From SABY01 sp964593705 (GTDB taxonomy: Bacteria > Bacteroidota > Bacteroidia > Bacteroidales > 4484-276): DNA of 64,000 nt. Position numbers and translations under genes: made by a program. The notes below the pieces were generated by a model, which did no database searches, was not told the origin of the DNA, and saw only the letters and a list, made by a program, of their open reading frames with translations. Positions 16,813 to 25,355 of this stretch are shown one piece after another; the stretch's first letter is position 1; each line of letters starts with the position of its first letter. Location of the stretch: the NCBI GenBank assembly GCA_964593705.1, contig CAZQIV010000002.1, forward strand, positions 1-64,000. The letters are read 5' to 3'.

Positions 16813-17443
16813 CGATAACAACAAATCATGGCACACAGCCGGTTAGCGGTCATCTGGAAAAATGTCCCGATAGCTATCAGCGATTTTTTACTGCTTGTTT
16901 GCAATAATAATGTATGAGTTTTAATGGAGGAATTCAGGCACTTTGTCAGCGTTTCTATGAAATCAATTTTGGCGGAAAAATTAAATAATGTGGCTTGTAA
17001 ACCCAATTATTAACTTTATCAAATACCGAAAGCTATCGGGTTTTTTCATTCATATAGCGCAACCACTACGTGGTAGTTTTTCCTTAGAGATATTGATTTA
17101 CTACAATACCTAAACTCATACTGAGTTTTTAGCAACCCGGTACAGCCTGTCCCGCCCATGCGGGAGGTTGAGATATTTTAGCTGAAAAGAATTACCATAA
17201 TTTGAAAAACCCGGTACAGCCTGTCCCGATTTTTCGGGAGGTTTCGCTATTTGAATATCATCGCCGCCATAATTAGATTTCGTAGAATTATCTTGATAAA
17301 TCGTTTATCAGTTTATTAACAAGCGAAAACTACTAATTAATACCCTTTATAAAATCACTGAGGCTTTCGAAAGAAAAGTAAACATACGAATCACTAAAAA
17401 CCTTCCTGCAAGTGGGTGGCTGCGAGCCATATTTGCGGAATGT
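16813..17443 (+). repeat. attC-like element C, split by an insertion of about 480 bases
   Basis: The left half (16813 to about 16880) matches element B through CAAATCATGG and CAGCCGGTTA to a GATAGCTATC segment. The right half (about 17361-17443) resumes at the equivalent base (CTTTCG) and runs to ctgcgagccatatttgcgg and AATGTCAT. The arms are the same inverted repeat as A and B, but about 480 bases separate them. The intervening DNA has no convincing gene; it holds the hairpins at 17112-17243. The region 16796-17468 therefore contains only repeats. Confidence 0.6.
17112..17243. repeat. AAACTCA hairpin and two tandem copies of a 36-base hairpin repeat
   Basis: AAACTCA-tac-TGAGTTT (17112-17128) is followed by T-rich DNA and resembles a terminator. 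Two 36-base copies starting AACCCGGTACAGCCTGTCCCG lie at 17134-17169 and 17208-17243. They differ mainly in the hairpin loop (CCCG-cccatg-CGGG against CCCGA-tttt-TCGGG), so the stem is kept while the loop varies. Confidence 0.6.
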
Positions 17444-17468
17444 CATCTCATCCTTGAAAAAAAGCGGC

Positions 17469-18029
17469 CTACTTCTTTTCGATCTCTTTCGCCAAATCCC
17501 GATACCATTTTTCGCCATATTGCCGGATGAGTGGTTCTTTCAAAAACTTATACAAGGGAACATCTTCGCGGCGGCCATGCACCAGCGCAGGTTTGCAAAT
17601 ATGCCACGCGTGGTAATTTACGGCATCAAAATTCTTGTGCGTGGTAATGCGTATTGGGTACAAATGGCAGGAAACAGGTTTGCGAAATTGTACTTTCCCT
17701 TCAGTCCAGGCCTTTTCGATGGCGCACCAGGCAATGCCATCGTTGAAAATGACGAATGCACATTCGCGCCCGTCAACCAGAGGAGTTACAAACTGCCCGG
17801 CCATGTCGTAATCAAACACACCAAAATCTTCGATTACTTTTAGTCCCTTTTCTGTCATGTAAGGTTTTACCTCATCAATGCAATCTTCCAGCTCACTTAT
17901 TTCTTCTTCGAGCAAAGGGGCACCGGCATCGCCTTCAACACAGCAGGCACCTTTGCACTTTTTGAGGTTGCAAACAAATTTTACATGCGCGAGATCATCG
18001 CTAACCGTTTTATCATCAATAACAATCAT
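17469..18029 (-). CDS. DUF3109 family cysteine-rich protein
   Basis: Encodes 186 residues and matches the DUF3109 type conserved across Bacteroidota. The conserved cysteines are visible: VCNLKKCKGACCVEGDAGAPL near 19-39, ECAFVI, WCAIE, SCHLYPIRI and HICKPAL. The pattern is related to YkgJ-type zinc/iron-sulfur-binding proteins, so a metal site is likely. No signal peptide. Its function is unknown, although its gene is usually present in single copy. It appears to stand alone; the toxin-antitoxin pair downstream is in the same orientation but belongs to a separate unit. Confidence 0.88.
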   Translation of the reverse strand: MIVIDDKTVSDDLAHVKFVCNLKKCKGACCVEGDAGAPLLEEEISELEDCIDEVKPYMTEKGLKVIEDFGVFDYDMAGQFVTPLVDGRECAFVIFNDGIAWCAIEKAWTEGKVQFRKPVSCHLYPIRITTHKNFDAVNYHAWHICKPALVHGRREDVPLYKFLKEPLIRQYGEKWYRDLAKEIEKK

Positions 18030-18116
18030 AAGTGCAAAAGTAGATGATTTTAAAAATAGTATGAGGTGTTATAAACTTTTGTATGGTATAGTTGGTGCTT
18101 GTTCTTATGCGGACTA

Positions 18117-18428
18117 CTAATATCTGGATTTTAAGAAATCCTTGAGTTTATCAGGGTTCTGTCTGGTATCCCAAAATCGTATCAATTCTACACCTCCATT
18201 GGTATTAATTCGGTATAGAAGGTTTATCTGTCGGCAAATATTTGCCCCCCTTATGTTTTTATAATTAATCTCGGGAAAATCAACATTCCCAATTTCCAAT
18301 ATTTTTATTACCCTGTTCACTTCATCAACGAACTCCTGGGCTTCTAAAATTGTCCATTTTGAAATAAGAAATTCAATGTTATAATCAAAATCATCTATTA
18401 CCGAATCAGACCATAAGATTTTCCGCAT
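18117..18428 (-). CDS. RelE/ParE-superfamily toxin
   Basis: Encodes 103 residues. The start (KILWSDSVIDDFDYNIEFL), the central stretch ICRQINLLYRI and the final ELIRFWDTRQNP fit the ParE/RelE fold, where the 'F/W-D-RQ-P' ending is typical. These toxins either inhibit gyrase (ParE) or cut mRNA on ribosomes (RelE); which applies cannot be told here. The start lies 3 bases after the stop of the upstream antitoxin gene, so the pair is translationally coupled. Confidence 0.85.
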   Translation of the reverse strand: MRKILWSDSVIDDFDYNIEFLISKWTILEAQEFVDEVNRVIKILEIGNVDFPEINYKNIRGANICRQINLLYRINTNGGVELIRFWDTRQNPDKLKDFLKSRY

Positions 18429-18431
18429 GTG

Positions 18432-18680
18432 TTAAAACTTTAGAGACGGGTATTTCTTTGAACACCCCTCCATTACCCGTTCATGTGGCACACCCTTCTT
18501 TAATTCAATGGCGGCGATTCCTTCGTCAATGGCTAATTTGAGGTCGTCGCTAACTTCAAATATTTCATTGCTTGCTTGCTCCTCTTCAAGTATCTTTTCC
18601 AATTTATCTATCAACTCAGCATCCCTGAGTTTCACATATTTTTCGATGAATCTGAATTTCTTTTGTTCAATGCTTATCAT
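18432..18680 (-). CDS. Antitoxin partner of the RelE/ParE-type toxin
   Basis: Encodes 82 residues, mostly helical and charged (KKFRFIEKYVKLRDAELIDKLEKILEEEQ). It then has a segment EVSDDLKLAIDEGIAAIELKKGVPHERVM, typical of antitoxins found upstream of this kind of toxin in Bacteroidota and Cyanobacteria. It precedes the toxin gene by 3 bases. It should bind the toxin and repress the operon; the DNA-binding part is not obvious. Confidence 0.8.
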   Translation of the reverse strand: MISIEQKKFRFIEKYVKLRDAELIDKLEKILEEEQASNEIFEVSDDLKLAIDEGIAAIELKKGVPHERVMEGCSKKYPSLKF

Positions 18681-18757
18681 GCGTGATAATTTTTACTTTT
18701 ATTATTAACAAAGATAATGATTTGATTATTATTGTAAATTCTTAAACAGTTTTTACA

Positions 18758-19324
18758 ATGAAAAGATTATTTGCTGCCATCAAAGTGAATCCGAATGAAA
18801 ATCTTATCCGAACTTATCGGGAGATGAAAAACAGCCTGCAACACGAAAAAATTAATTGGGTGCAGGAGCAAAACATCCACATCACCCTGAAATTTTTCGG
18901 GGAAACCACCGAGGATAAATTTGATGAAATATGTGAAATTTTGGAGGATGTTGCCCAAGGACACAGGCCTTTCGATCTGCAACTTAAAAATATCGGAATT
19001 TTTGGGAGCTCCTACAATCCGCGGGTGATCTGGTTTGGCTTGAATGAGAGCCTCCAAATAAAAAATCTTGCCAGCGATGTGCTGGATTCAGCGGCAGAAA
19101 TTGGCTTTGTACGCGACCGGCAGAATTTCAGGCCACATGTTACGGTTGGCCGGATCAAGTTTATCAACGACAAAAGATTCTTTCAGCAGACCATCGATAA
19201 ATTAAAAACTGAGTATTTGCAGGAAGTGCCGGTAAATACATTTTACCTTTTCGAAAGCAAGCTCAGACCGCAGGGGCCTGTTTATGAAGTTGTGGAGGAA
19301 TTTAAAATAGGGTCTTCAATTTAG
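18758..19324 (+). CDS. thpR: RNA 2',3'-cyclic phosphodiesterase
   Basis: Encodes 188 residues of the 2H phosphoesterase superfamily. The two catalytic HxT motifs are HITLKFFGE (His at residue 41) and HVTVGRIK (His at 127). The start MKRLFAAIKV and the ending are standard for ThpR/LigT. The enzyme opens 2',3'-cyclic phosphate ends on RNA to 2'-phosphates; a physiological role is unsettled. No signal peptide, so it is cytoplasmic. It stands alone between a toxin-antitoxin pair and a repeat-rich gap. Confidence 0.92.
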   Translation: MKRLFAAIKVNPNENLIRTYREMKNSLQHEKINWVQEQNIHITLKFFGETTEDKFDEICEILEDVAQGHRPFDLQLKNIGIFGSSYNPRVIWFGLNESLQIKNLASDVLDSAAEIGFVRDRQNFRPHVTVGRIKFINDKRFFQQTIDKLKTEYLQEVPVNTFYLFESKLRPQGPVYEVVEEFKIGSSI

Positions 19325-20790
19325 GAATAACAATCTGAATAAAGATTTCAGATTAACCAGCCTTGCTCGCCTCGCTCGCCTCGCTGGCGAAGCGGGCTGC
19401 GAAGCGGGCCGCCCTTTGTGGCTTATGTGTAGGCGAGGCAGGCGATTTTAGATTTAAGATATTTGTGATTCTCAACGAAATCTAAAATCTCTGATCGCTA
19501 ATCCTTAATCTCATACCTCCTGATCCATTAGTTAAAAATCAAATAGTTATAACAATGTTATCGTAAATCTAAATGACTCAAATTTCACACCGAAGAACTT
19601 AGTGTTTCTTAGTGCCTTTGAGTCTTATGCCATAGGCTCGCCTCGCGAAGCGGGCATCACTATGCGAGTGGCTATTTGTCAATAATTTGCCACAAAGACC
19701 AAACACCACCCCACCGATACAATACGCCCAACACCACCTGCTAAGCCTGTGATCGCATCACGAGGCAGGTTTCGCTGATATTGTCCGGGATTTTTGACTG
19801 GAAATTCGATCCCGGATTTTTTTGGTTTGCTACCTTGGGAAACACTACATCCGGCTTAAAAATAAAATATCCAACCGGGGGCTAAGTTGATTTTAGCAGG
19901 TTCCACCAAAGCCTGTCCAATATTTTATTTCTGCTACAACGCTATCCTCCCAGCCTGAAAGGCTGGCACACCAAAGGGGTCAGGCACCGCCCGACCTTAC
20001 GAGGAAAGCCACAACACCCCCTCAGCCTGAAGGGCTGAAACTCATCACCAAAAAAATCAATCACCCGATGGGGAGGTTTTGCCATCTAAGCTGTCGCAGA
20101 CCTACGGCCTGCCGGTGATCATTGGGGTGCTTTTGTGCTTTGATGTTTCTCCGCAGGAGTCCTATGGACAGGCTTTCAGCCTGTGATAATAAACCCGAAT
20201 AAACATCACCGAACTTTTTATCTACTTCGTTTTTTATTCTTCGATATTTTTTACCAGCTCCGTGTGTCCAAAACACCACTAAAAAGACAGGCATTAAATA
20301 TTGTCGCTTGGCCCCACTTTTGTCAATGAACTTGAAGTATTGATTTAGCATTAGCTGTCCGCCAAAATCATTTCCTTAAAACATGTCGCGCTTTTTAATA
20401 TAATAATTCAAAAACTTACCTTTTGACTATGGACTAATGGAAATGACCCGGGTAAAATTTTTCACCGGAAAAGATGAAAAAAATCAAAAATTTTCAAATT
20501 TTCAATTTCCATTTGAGGGTACCCACAAATGGAAATTGAATCCCTCCAAATTACCTCCAAAATAAAGCTCGAAAAGTTTCCATAATTTTGCTAATCATAA
20601 AAAAACACAAACATATAAGGCACTAAGGCTCTCCCGATAGGGATACCCGCTTCGCGAGGCGAGCCTTTGGTAAAAGTATCACAAAGTGATTTTAATGCGA
20701 CATAACAATTAGGCTAGGTCAGGAGTTCTGAATCTTAAATAAAAAACATTGATTTCTTGTATGGGAACTATTTAGGTTAGACTCTGAGCA
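19325..20790. repeat. Gene-free 1.47 kb gap filled with dispersed palindromic repeats
   Basis: No convincing gene. At about 19362-19450 there is a GC-rich repeat (gcctcgctcgcctcgctgg type) related to 25218-25290 and 29070-29115. At about 19605-19670 and 20600-20690 there are copies of a second family built round CGCTTCGCGAGGCGAGCC, also found twice at 56700-56880. At about 19940-20190 there are 'agcctgaaaggctgg'-type palindromes. A 97-codon frame on the minus strand (20061-20351) runs through these repeats and is probably not a gene. Confidence 0.65.
20501..20540. repeat. 40-base near-perfect palindrome
   Basis: TTCAATTTCCATTTG (20501-20515) and its exact complement (20526-20540) flank a centre AGGGTACCCA, itself palindromic except its outer pair. 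Thus 19 of 20 pairs match. It could extrude as a cruciform or be a dyad binding site. No gene uses it as an evident terminator. Confidence 0.75.
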
Positions 20791-21765
20791 TTATTTATTC
20801 CTTTCAACAGTAAAAGAAACCAGTTGCTCAAAAGATGTCCGCATGGGACTGTCAGGAAATTCAGCCAACAGATCGAAGGCTTTTTGCTGATATTCATGCA
20901 TCTTTTGAGTGGCATATTCAATACCGCCGCTTTGATTCACCTTATCGATCACCTTGTTTACTTTACCTGGATTGTTGTTGTGATTTTTTACCACATTTAT
21001 CACCTTGCGCTTTTCTGATCCTTCGGTGTTGTTGAGCATGTAAATCAGCGGCAGGGTCATTTTCTGTTCCTTGATGTCGATGCCATTGGGCTTGCCAATG
21101 GCGCTGCTATCCTGATAATCGAAAAGATCATCTTTGATCTGGAATGCAATGCCAACATATTCGCCAATCAGGTGCATTTTATTTACGGTTTCTTTATCAG
21201 CTCCCACCGACTCGGCACCGGCAGCACAACATGAAGCGATGAGTGAAGCAGTTTTTTTACGTATGATGTCAAAGTAAATTTCTTCTTTGATGTCGAGCCT
21301 TCGTGCTTTTTCGATTTGTAATAATTCGCCTTCGGCCATTTCGCGGGTTGCGTTCGAAACAATTCTCAGCAATTCAATTTCATTGTAATCCAAAGCAAGC
21401 AGCAATCCGCGCGACAAGAGGTAATCGCCCACCAATACTGCAATTTTATTTTTCCACAAGGCATTGATCGAGAAATAGCCACGGCGTACATTCGAGTCAT
21501 CCACAACATCATCGTGTACCAGGGTGGCAGTATGAAGCAATTCGATAAGCGAGGCCGCCCGATAACTCGATTCGTTGATCTCACCACAAATACCTGCCGA
21601 AAAAAATACAAACATCGGGCGCATCTGCTTACCTTTGCGCTTGTAAATGTATCGGGTAATGGTGTCGAGCAGCGGCACCTTGCTTTTCATCGACTGCCGG
21701 AATTTCTTCTCGAACAGGTTGATGTGTTCAGCAATAGGCGTTCTTATTTGTTTTAGGTTTGGCAT
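20791..21765 (-). CDS. Polyprenyl diphosphate synthase (trans-type)
   Basis: Encodes 324 residues from the ATG at 21765; an in-frame TTG 18 bases upstream is the only longer choice. Both aspartate-rich motifs are present: DDVVDD near 85-90 and DDLFDYQDS near 212-220. KGKQMRPMFVFFSAG and ELLHTATLVHDD complete the isoprenyl synthase signature. The enzyme adds isopentenyl units to an allylic primer to build the side chain of quinones or a related long prenyl diphosphate (about C35-C40 judging by type; chain length not provable here). Soluble and cytoplasmic. It stands alone after a long repeat gap. Confidence 0.92.
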   Translation of the reverse strand: MPNLKQIRTPIAEHINLFEKKFRQSMKSKVPLLDTITRYIYKRKGKQMRPMFVFFSAGICGEINESSYRAASLIELLHTATLVHDDVVDDSNVRRGYFSINALWKNKIAVLVGDYLLSRGLLLALDYNEIELLRIVSNATREMAEGELLQIEKARRLDIKEEIYFDIIRKKTASLIASCCAAGAESVGADKETVNKMHLIGEYVGIAFQIKDDLFDYQDSSAIGKPNGIDIKEQKMTLPLIYMLNNTEGSEKRKVINVVKNHNNNPGKVNKVIDKVNQSGGIEYATQKMHEYQQKAFDLLAEFPDSPMRTSFEQLVSFTVERNK

Positions 21766-21915
21766 ATCAGTATCTCGCTCCAAAAGTAAAGTTTTTAGAT
21801 GATTTGTTGTTTATTTAATCACAATAACAATATCGGAAATTTTTTGTTTTAAGTGTTTTGTTAATGGTCAAATCATATTTTTAATTGTAAGAAAAAGGAA
21901 AAACAAGATTCAATT

Positions 21916-22695
21916 ATGTCAGGATTTTTATTTAACGATTTAATATTTGGTCCGGTTAAGAGCCGGAGGCTGGGAAATTCGCTGGGGTTAAACCTTTTGC
22001 CTACCAGCCAAAAATTTTGCACATTCGACTGCATTTACTGTGAATGTGGATGGACACCTGATGATGAAGAAATTATTAGTAAACTTCCCACGAGAAGCCA
22101 GGTGAGCGAGGCTCTCGAAGAACGGTTAGTGAAAATGAAACTGGATAAAGACATCCCTGATTCGATAACATTTGCAGGCAATGGCGAGCCAACCATCCAT
22201 CCTGAGTTTCCCGGAATAATTGACGATACATTAAGGCTTAAGGCTAAATATTTCCCCTTTGCCGAAGTTACCGTTTTATCAAATTCGAGCAACATACACA
22301 AGGAAGATATTTTTCAGGCGCTAAACCGCGTTGACAACATTATTCTCAAGCTGGATGCAGGGCTCGAAGCCACATTCCAGAAAATTAACCGCCCCCGATC
22401 AAAGGATTTAACCCTTGATAAAATTGTACAGCAATTGCATCGCTTTAAGCAAAAGGCCATTATCCAAACCTTATTTGTAAGGGGTGAGGTTGATGGCGAA
22501 AAGATTGACAACACCAAACCGGCCGAAATCCATGCCTGGCTCAATCACATTCGGTTTATAAAGCCGCGGTATGTCATGCTCTACCCCATCGACAGGGCTA
22601 CTCCGGCCAAAGGACTTGAAATTGTATCGAAGGATGAATTATACAAAATTGCAGATCAACTGCGTGATATTCGTGTGAAATACAGTGTTTATTAA
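21916..22695 (+). CDS. Radical SAM protein (COG0731-like)
   Basis: Encodes 259 residues. The [4Fe-4S] motif CTFDCIYCEC gives CxxxCxxC with Cys 35, 39 and 42, followed by FAGNGEPTIHPEF (the GE motif that binds SAM). The start FGPVKSRRLGNSLGLNLLPT is typical of a widespread radical SAM group related to COG0731. Its substrate is unknown; relatives are sometimes annotated as wyosine-like or activase proteins without proof. Cytoplasmic. It is followed 58 bases later by a membrane glycosyltransferase gene, which need not be functionally linked. Confidence 0.87.
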   Translation: MSGFLFNDLIFGPVKSRRLGNSLGLNLLPTSQKFCTFDCIYCECGWTPDDEEIISKLPTRSQVSEALEERLVKMKLDKDIPDSITFAGNGEPTIHPEFPGIIDDTLRLKAKYFPFAEVTVLSNSSNIHKEDIFQALNRVDNIILKLDAGLEATFQKINRPRSKDLTLDKIVQQLHRFKQKAIIQTLFVRGEVDGEKIDNTKPAEIHAWLNHIRFIKPRYVMLYPIDRATPAKGLEIVSKDELYKIADQLRDIRVKYSVY

Positions 22696-22753
22696 CGCGT
22701 GTTGAATTAGATGCTTTCATGCTTAATCCTTCAACAAAAATCAACATGGAGAA

Positions 22754-24472
22754 ATGAAAAAAAAAGTAAGTAAATATAAGCCGGTAAAACAAGCCCCCAA
22801 GCCAGAAACGATAAACCCCGGGAATGACATATTCAGGACTATTGGCTTGACCATTATTTTATTCATTTTTCTTTTCTCTGTTTTCAAACACATTTCCTAT
22901 CCGCTTTTTTGGGCTGACGAAGGAATGACAGTAGTGGGTCCACAGCGTGTTTTGGAATTTGGATATCCAAAAGTACATGATGATAAAAACGTGTTTTATG
23001 ATTTAAAACACTCCGACCCGAACCTTGGTATTGATCCGGAAACTGATGCCTACATTGGTGGCGCAGGGTGGGGGCAATACTATTTTGCAACCATCGGTGT
23101 GGCACTTGCTCAAAACTACGAGAATATCTACACCAAAACTGGGATTATTAGGTCAACATTTTCAATAATGGCGCTATTGGGTTTGTTTCTGTTTATTTAT
23201 TTACTCTCGAAGTTGTTTGTACTGCGGTCTTCAAAACTAAACCTTGCCATTGCTTTTATAGTATTGACAATTGTATCGGTTTCGTTTATCCTTCATATAA
23301 AAGAGGCAAGGTACTATGCCCCGGCATTATTTTGTATTTTATCCATTGCCGGAATTTACATAAGTTACAGATTTCTAAATAAATACAAATGGTATTTTGT
23401 TGTTGGCACTATGGCAGTGCTACTGTGGTTATTGTTTGTGACCTTTGCACCCGCATTTTTTATTATCCTGGTTGTTTTGGGCATTTCTGAGCTCACCATC
23501 ATTGTAAGTGAGCTAATAGTAAAACAACAAATCAATATGATTTTCCAAAAGTCTAAAGGGGTTATAATTGGCGCTGTCGTTGCCTTGATCGCTGTTATTC
23601 CTTTCATGCTTTATTTTAAAACATTTGAAATTTCAACCGCAATGGCTGAATACAATAATTTTAGCTTTGAGGTTTACAAGAAAAATCTGACCGTGGTGGT
23701 GCGGTATTTTTCCCAATTTGAATTGTTGTGGCTGTTTTTATGTTTTAAATTGTTGCTGATTATTGGCCTGAAGAAGATCGACAAGAAAGCTCCTGTTTTC
23801 AAATCCTCACTGTTCCTAACGTTTTTAATGGTAGTTTTTGCACTGCTCATTGCTCGTATTCCAAACTTTGTTTACACCCGTTACATAATCTATCTCCAAC
23901 CGGTAATGACAGCAGTTATCCTGCTCGATTTTTCAATGGTCTGGCAATGTTATCCAAAAAAATATTCGATAAACAAACTATTGCCGGCTGCGATGTTTCT
24001 CATCTTTTTATCGCTTAATATCACATCAAATAAAGAGCATTTATCAGGAAGAATTACTGAATTATCCGAACAATACAAGGGGCCGCTTGACTATACAATT
24101 CCCTTTATCCAGGAGAAATATAAAAACACCGACACACTTGTGATTGCAGCAAACTACGAGGAAACCTCCTATATGTATTACCTCAACAGCAAAGTTATTG
24201 TTGGTTTTGTTGGAAATAATCTTGATGAAGACAAGAAAGCTGATCCTGATATTATTTGCTATCGCTCATCCTGGGGCAGGTTAGCAGATGTTTTTAACGG
24301 ATACTTTAATAAATCGAGGTATCTTACCCATGCATTTGAAGTTTATGATAACCCGCTTAACAATATTCCGGAGTTAAATTTTATGCCGGCATATTGTCAT
24401 AAATACAAAACAAAAATGGCTGATTCAAATAAAAATACAGCAAAAGTTTATTTCAAACCAACAAATAAATAA
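22754..24472 (+). CDS. Integral-membrane GT-C glycosyltransferase (PMT/ArnT-like)
   Basis: Encodes 572 residues. A basic cytoplasmic tail (KKKVSKYKPVKQAPKP) precedes a first membrane helix near 36-55. Then FWADEGMTVVGPQRVLEFGYP follows, carrying the acidic residues expected in the first periplasmic loop of GT-C enzymes. About ten more hydrophobic segments follow up to residue 420, and then a soluble periplasmic C-terminal domain. Such enzymes move a sugar from a polyprenyl-phosphate carrier to a protein or lipid. Neither donor nor acceptor can be inferred. No T9SS or lipopolysaccharide gene neighbours it. Confidence 0.8.
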   Translation: MKKKVSKYKPVKQAPKPETINPGNDIFRTIGLTIILFIFLFSVFKHISYPLFWADEGMTVVGPQRVLEFGYPKVHDDKNVFYDLKHSDPNLGIDPETDAYIGGAGWGQYYFATIGVALAQNYENIYTKTGIIRSTFSIMALLGLFLFIYLLSKLFVLRSSKLNLAIAFIVLTIVSVSFILHIKEARYYAPALFCILSIAGIYISYRFLNKYKWYFVVGTMAVLLWLLFVTFAPAFFIILVVLGISELTIIVSELIVKQQINMIFQKSKGVIIGAVVALIAVIPFMLYFKTFEISTAMAEYNNFSFEVYKKNLTVVVRYFSQFELLWLFLCFKLLLIIGLKKIDKKAPVFKSSLFLTFLMVVFALLIARIPNFVYTRYIIYLQPVMTAVILLDFSMVWQCYPKKYSINKLLPAAMFLIFLSLNITSNKEHLSGRITELSEQYKGPLDYTIPFIQEKYKNTDTLVIAANYEETSYMYYLNSKVIVGFVGNNLDEDKKADPDIICYRSSWGRLADVFNGYFNKSRYLTHAFEVYDNPLNNIPELNFMPAYCHKYKTKMADSNKNTAKVYFKPTNK

Positions 24473-24554
24473 ACCTTGGCTTAGTACAGAGGTGATACAG
24501 ATAGCGCATGCCTTGTCTTTACTATAACGCCCTGATTAAAAATACTTCGGGATT

Positions 24555-24962
24555 GTGAAGCACTTATATCAATACGACATAAAAATTTTACTGGCTTTTG
24601 AGATGGCCGTCTCAGGGAAAAACGATTTCTTTTATTGGTTAATGGAGAATGGCTACCCGGAACTTGCAGCCCTCTCCAATGCTATCCGTGCCAACACCGA
24701 AGCCATCGACTGGCTGATAAAAAACGGCTATCGTCATTATGTTGCCTTCGATGCTGCCTCTGTGGATGATGACCGGGCACTGGATTGGTTAAAGAACCAC
24801 AACTATCCATTTTACGCCAGGCTTGCCGAGGCCTGCCGTGGGGATGAAGATGCCATAGCCTGGTTCAACCGCGAAAATCTTACCATTTTTGTAAGAATAG
24901 CAAGGCAGATAAAAGCCTTCGTTGACGGGCAAACTTTCGATCACCATAGGACGCCTTTTTGA
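24555..24962 (+). CDS. Hypothetical protein with repeated WL-NGY helical motif
   Basis: Encodes 135 residues from a GTG start (an ATG at 24603 is an alternative). Roughly 32-residue repeats are visible: FFYWLMENGYPELAALSNA, AIDWLIKNGYRHYVAFDAA, ALDWLKNHNYPFYARLAEA and AIAWFNRENLTIFVRIA. The repeats are amphipathic helix pairs, like a small solenoid. I do not recognise a named family. It lies downstream of the glycosyltransferase gene (83 bases) and ends in repeat DNA. Confidence 0.65.
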   Translation: MKHLYQYDIKILLAFEMAVSGKNDFFYWLMENGYPELAALSNAIRANTEAIDWLIKNGYRHYVAFDAASVDDDRALDWLKNHNYPFYARLAEACRGDEDAIAWFNRENLTIFVRIARQIKAFVDGQTFDHHRTPF

Positions 24963-24967
24963 TAATC

Positions 24968-25136
24968 CCAGTTTTCAGTTTACAGTCTTCAGTCCACAGT
25001 TCTCAGTTCTCATTCCACAGTTCTCAGTTCTCAGTTTTCAGTTTACAGTTTTCAGTCCACAGTTCTCAGTTTTCAGTTTACAGTTCTCAGTCCACAGTTC
25101 TCAGTCCACAGTTTTCAATCCACAGTTCTCAGTCCA
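24968..25136. repeat. Minisatellite of CAGTTTTCAGTTTA/CAGTTCTCAGTCCA units
   Basis: About 170 bases made of short variants of CAGTTYTCAGT joined by TTACAGT or CCACAGT steps (period close to 7 for the basic step, 14 for pairs). All three forward frames stay open because the repeat has few stops, which explains long spurious reading frames here. It lies directly after the hypothetical gene ending at 24962. Confidence 0.85.
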
Positions 25137-25217
25137 CTACAAACTGCCAACTGTGGACTTCTTATGGCGGCTGGCAATCCCGAAAAATAGTAAATCTATG
25201 GTTTTCGTGATTTTTCG

Positions 25218-25290
25218 AGCCCGCCTTGCTCGCCTCGCTGCGAAGCGGGTCGTCCAAAGTAGCTCGTGTGTGGGCGGGGCAGGGATACCC
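25218..25290. repeat. Dispersed GC-rich repeat (related to 19362-19450 and 29070-29115)
   Basis: This contains gcccgccttgctcgcctcgc and a downstream ggcggggcagggat part. The same parts appear around 19362-19450, and in opposite orientation near 29070-29115 (cctgcctcgc ... gcgacaaggcggg). The ends are partly complementary. It fills the gap between the minisatellite and the binding-protein gene. Confidence 0.6.
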
Positions 25291-25355
25291 GGGCAAAGCC
25301 CGGCACTGTGAACTGTGGTTTTTTTAACATTACATTTTATTCAAAAAAACAACTC

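Noticed and set aside
20061..20351. Minus-strand frame of 96 residues
   Set aside because: It runs through 'agcctg...caggct' palindromic repeats and has no recognisable motif or ribosome site; a decayed gene cannot be fully excluded.
24922..25311. Open frames of 83-129 residues rich in FSVHSSQ/LQFSV
   Set aside because: They are translations of the CAGT minisatellite, open in all forward frames.
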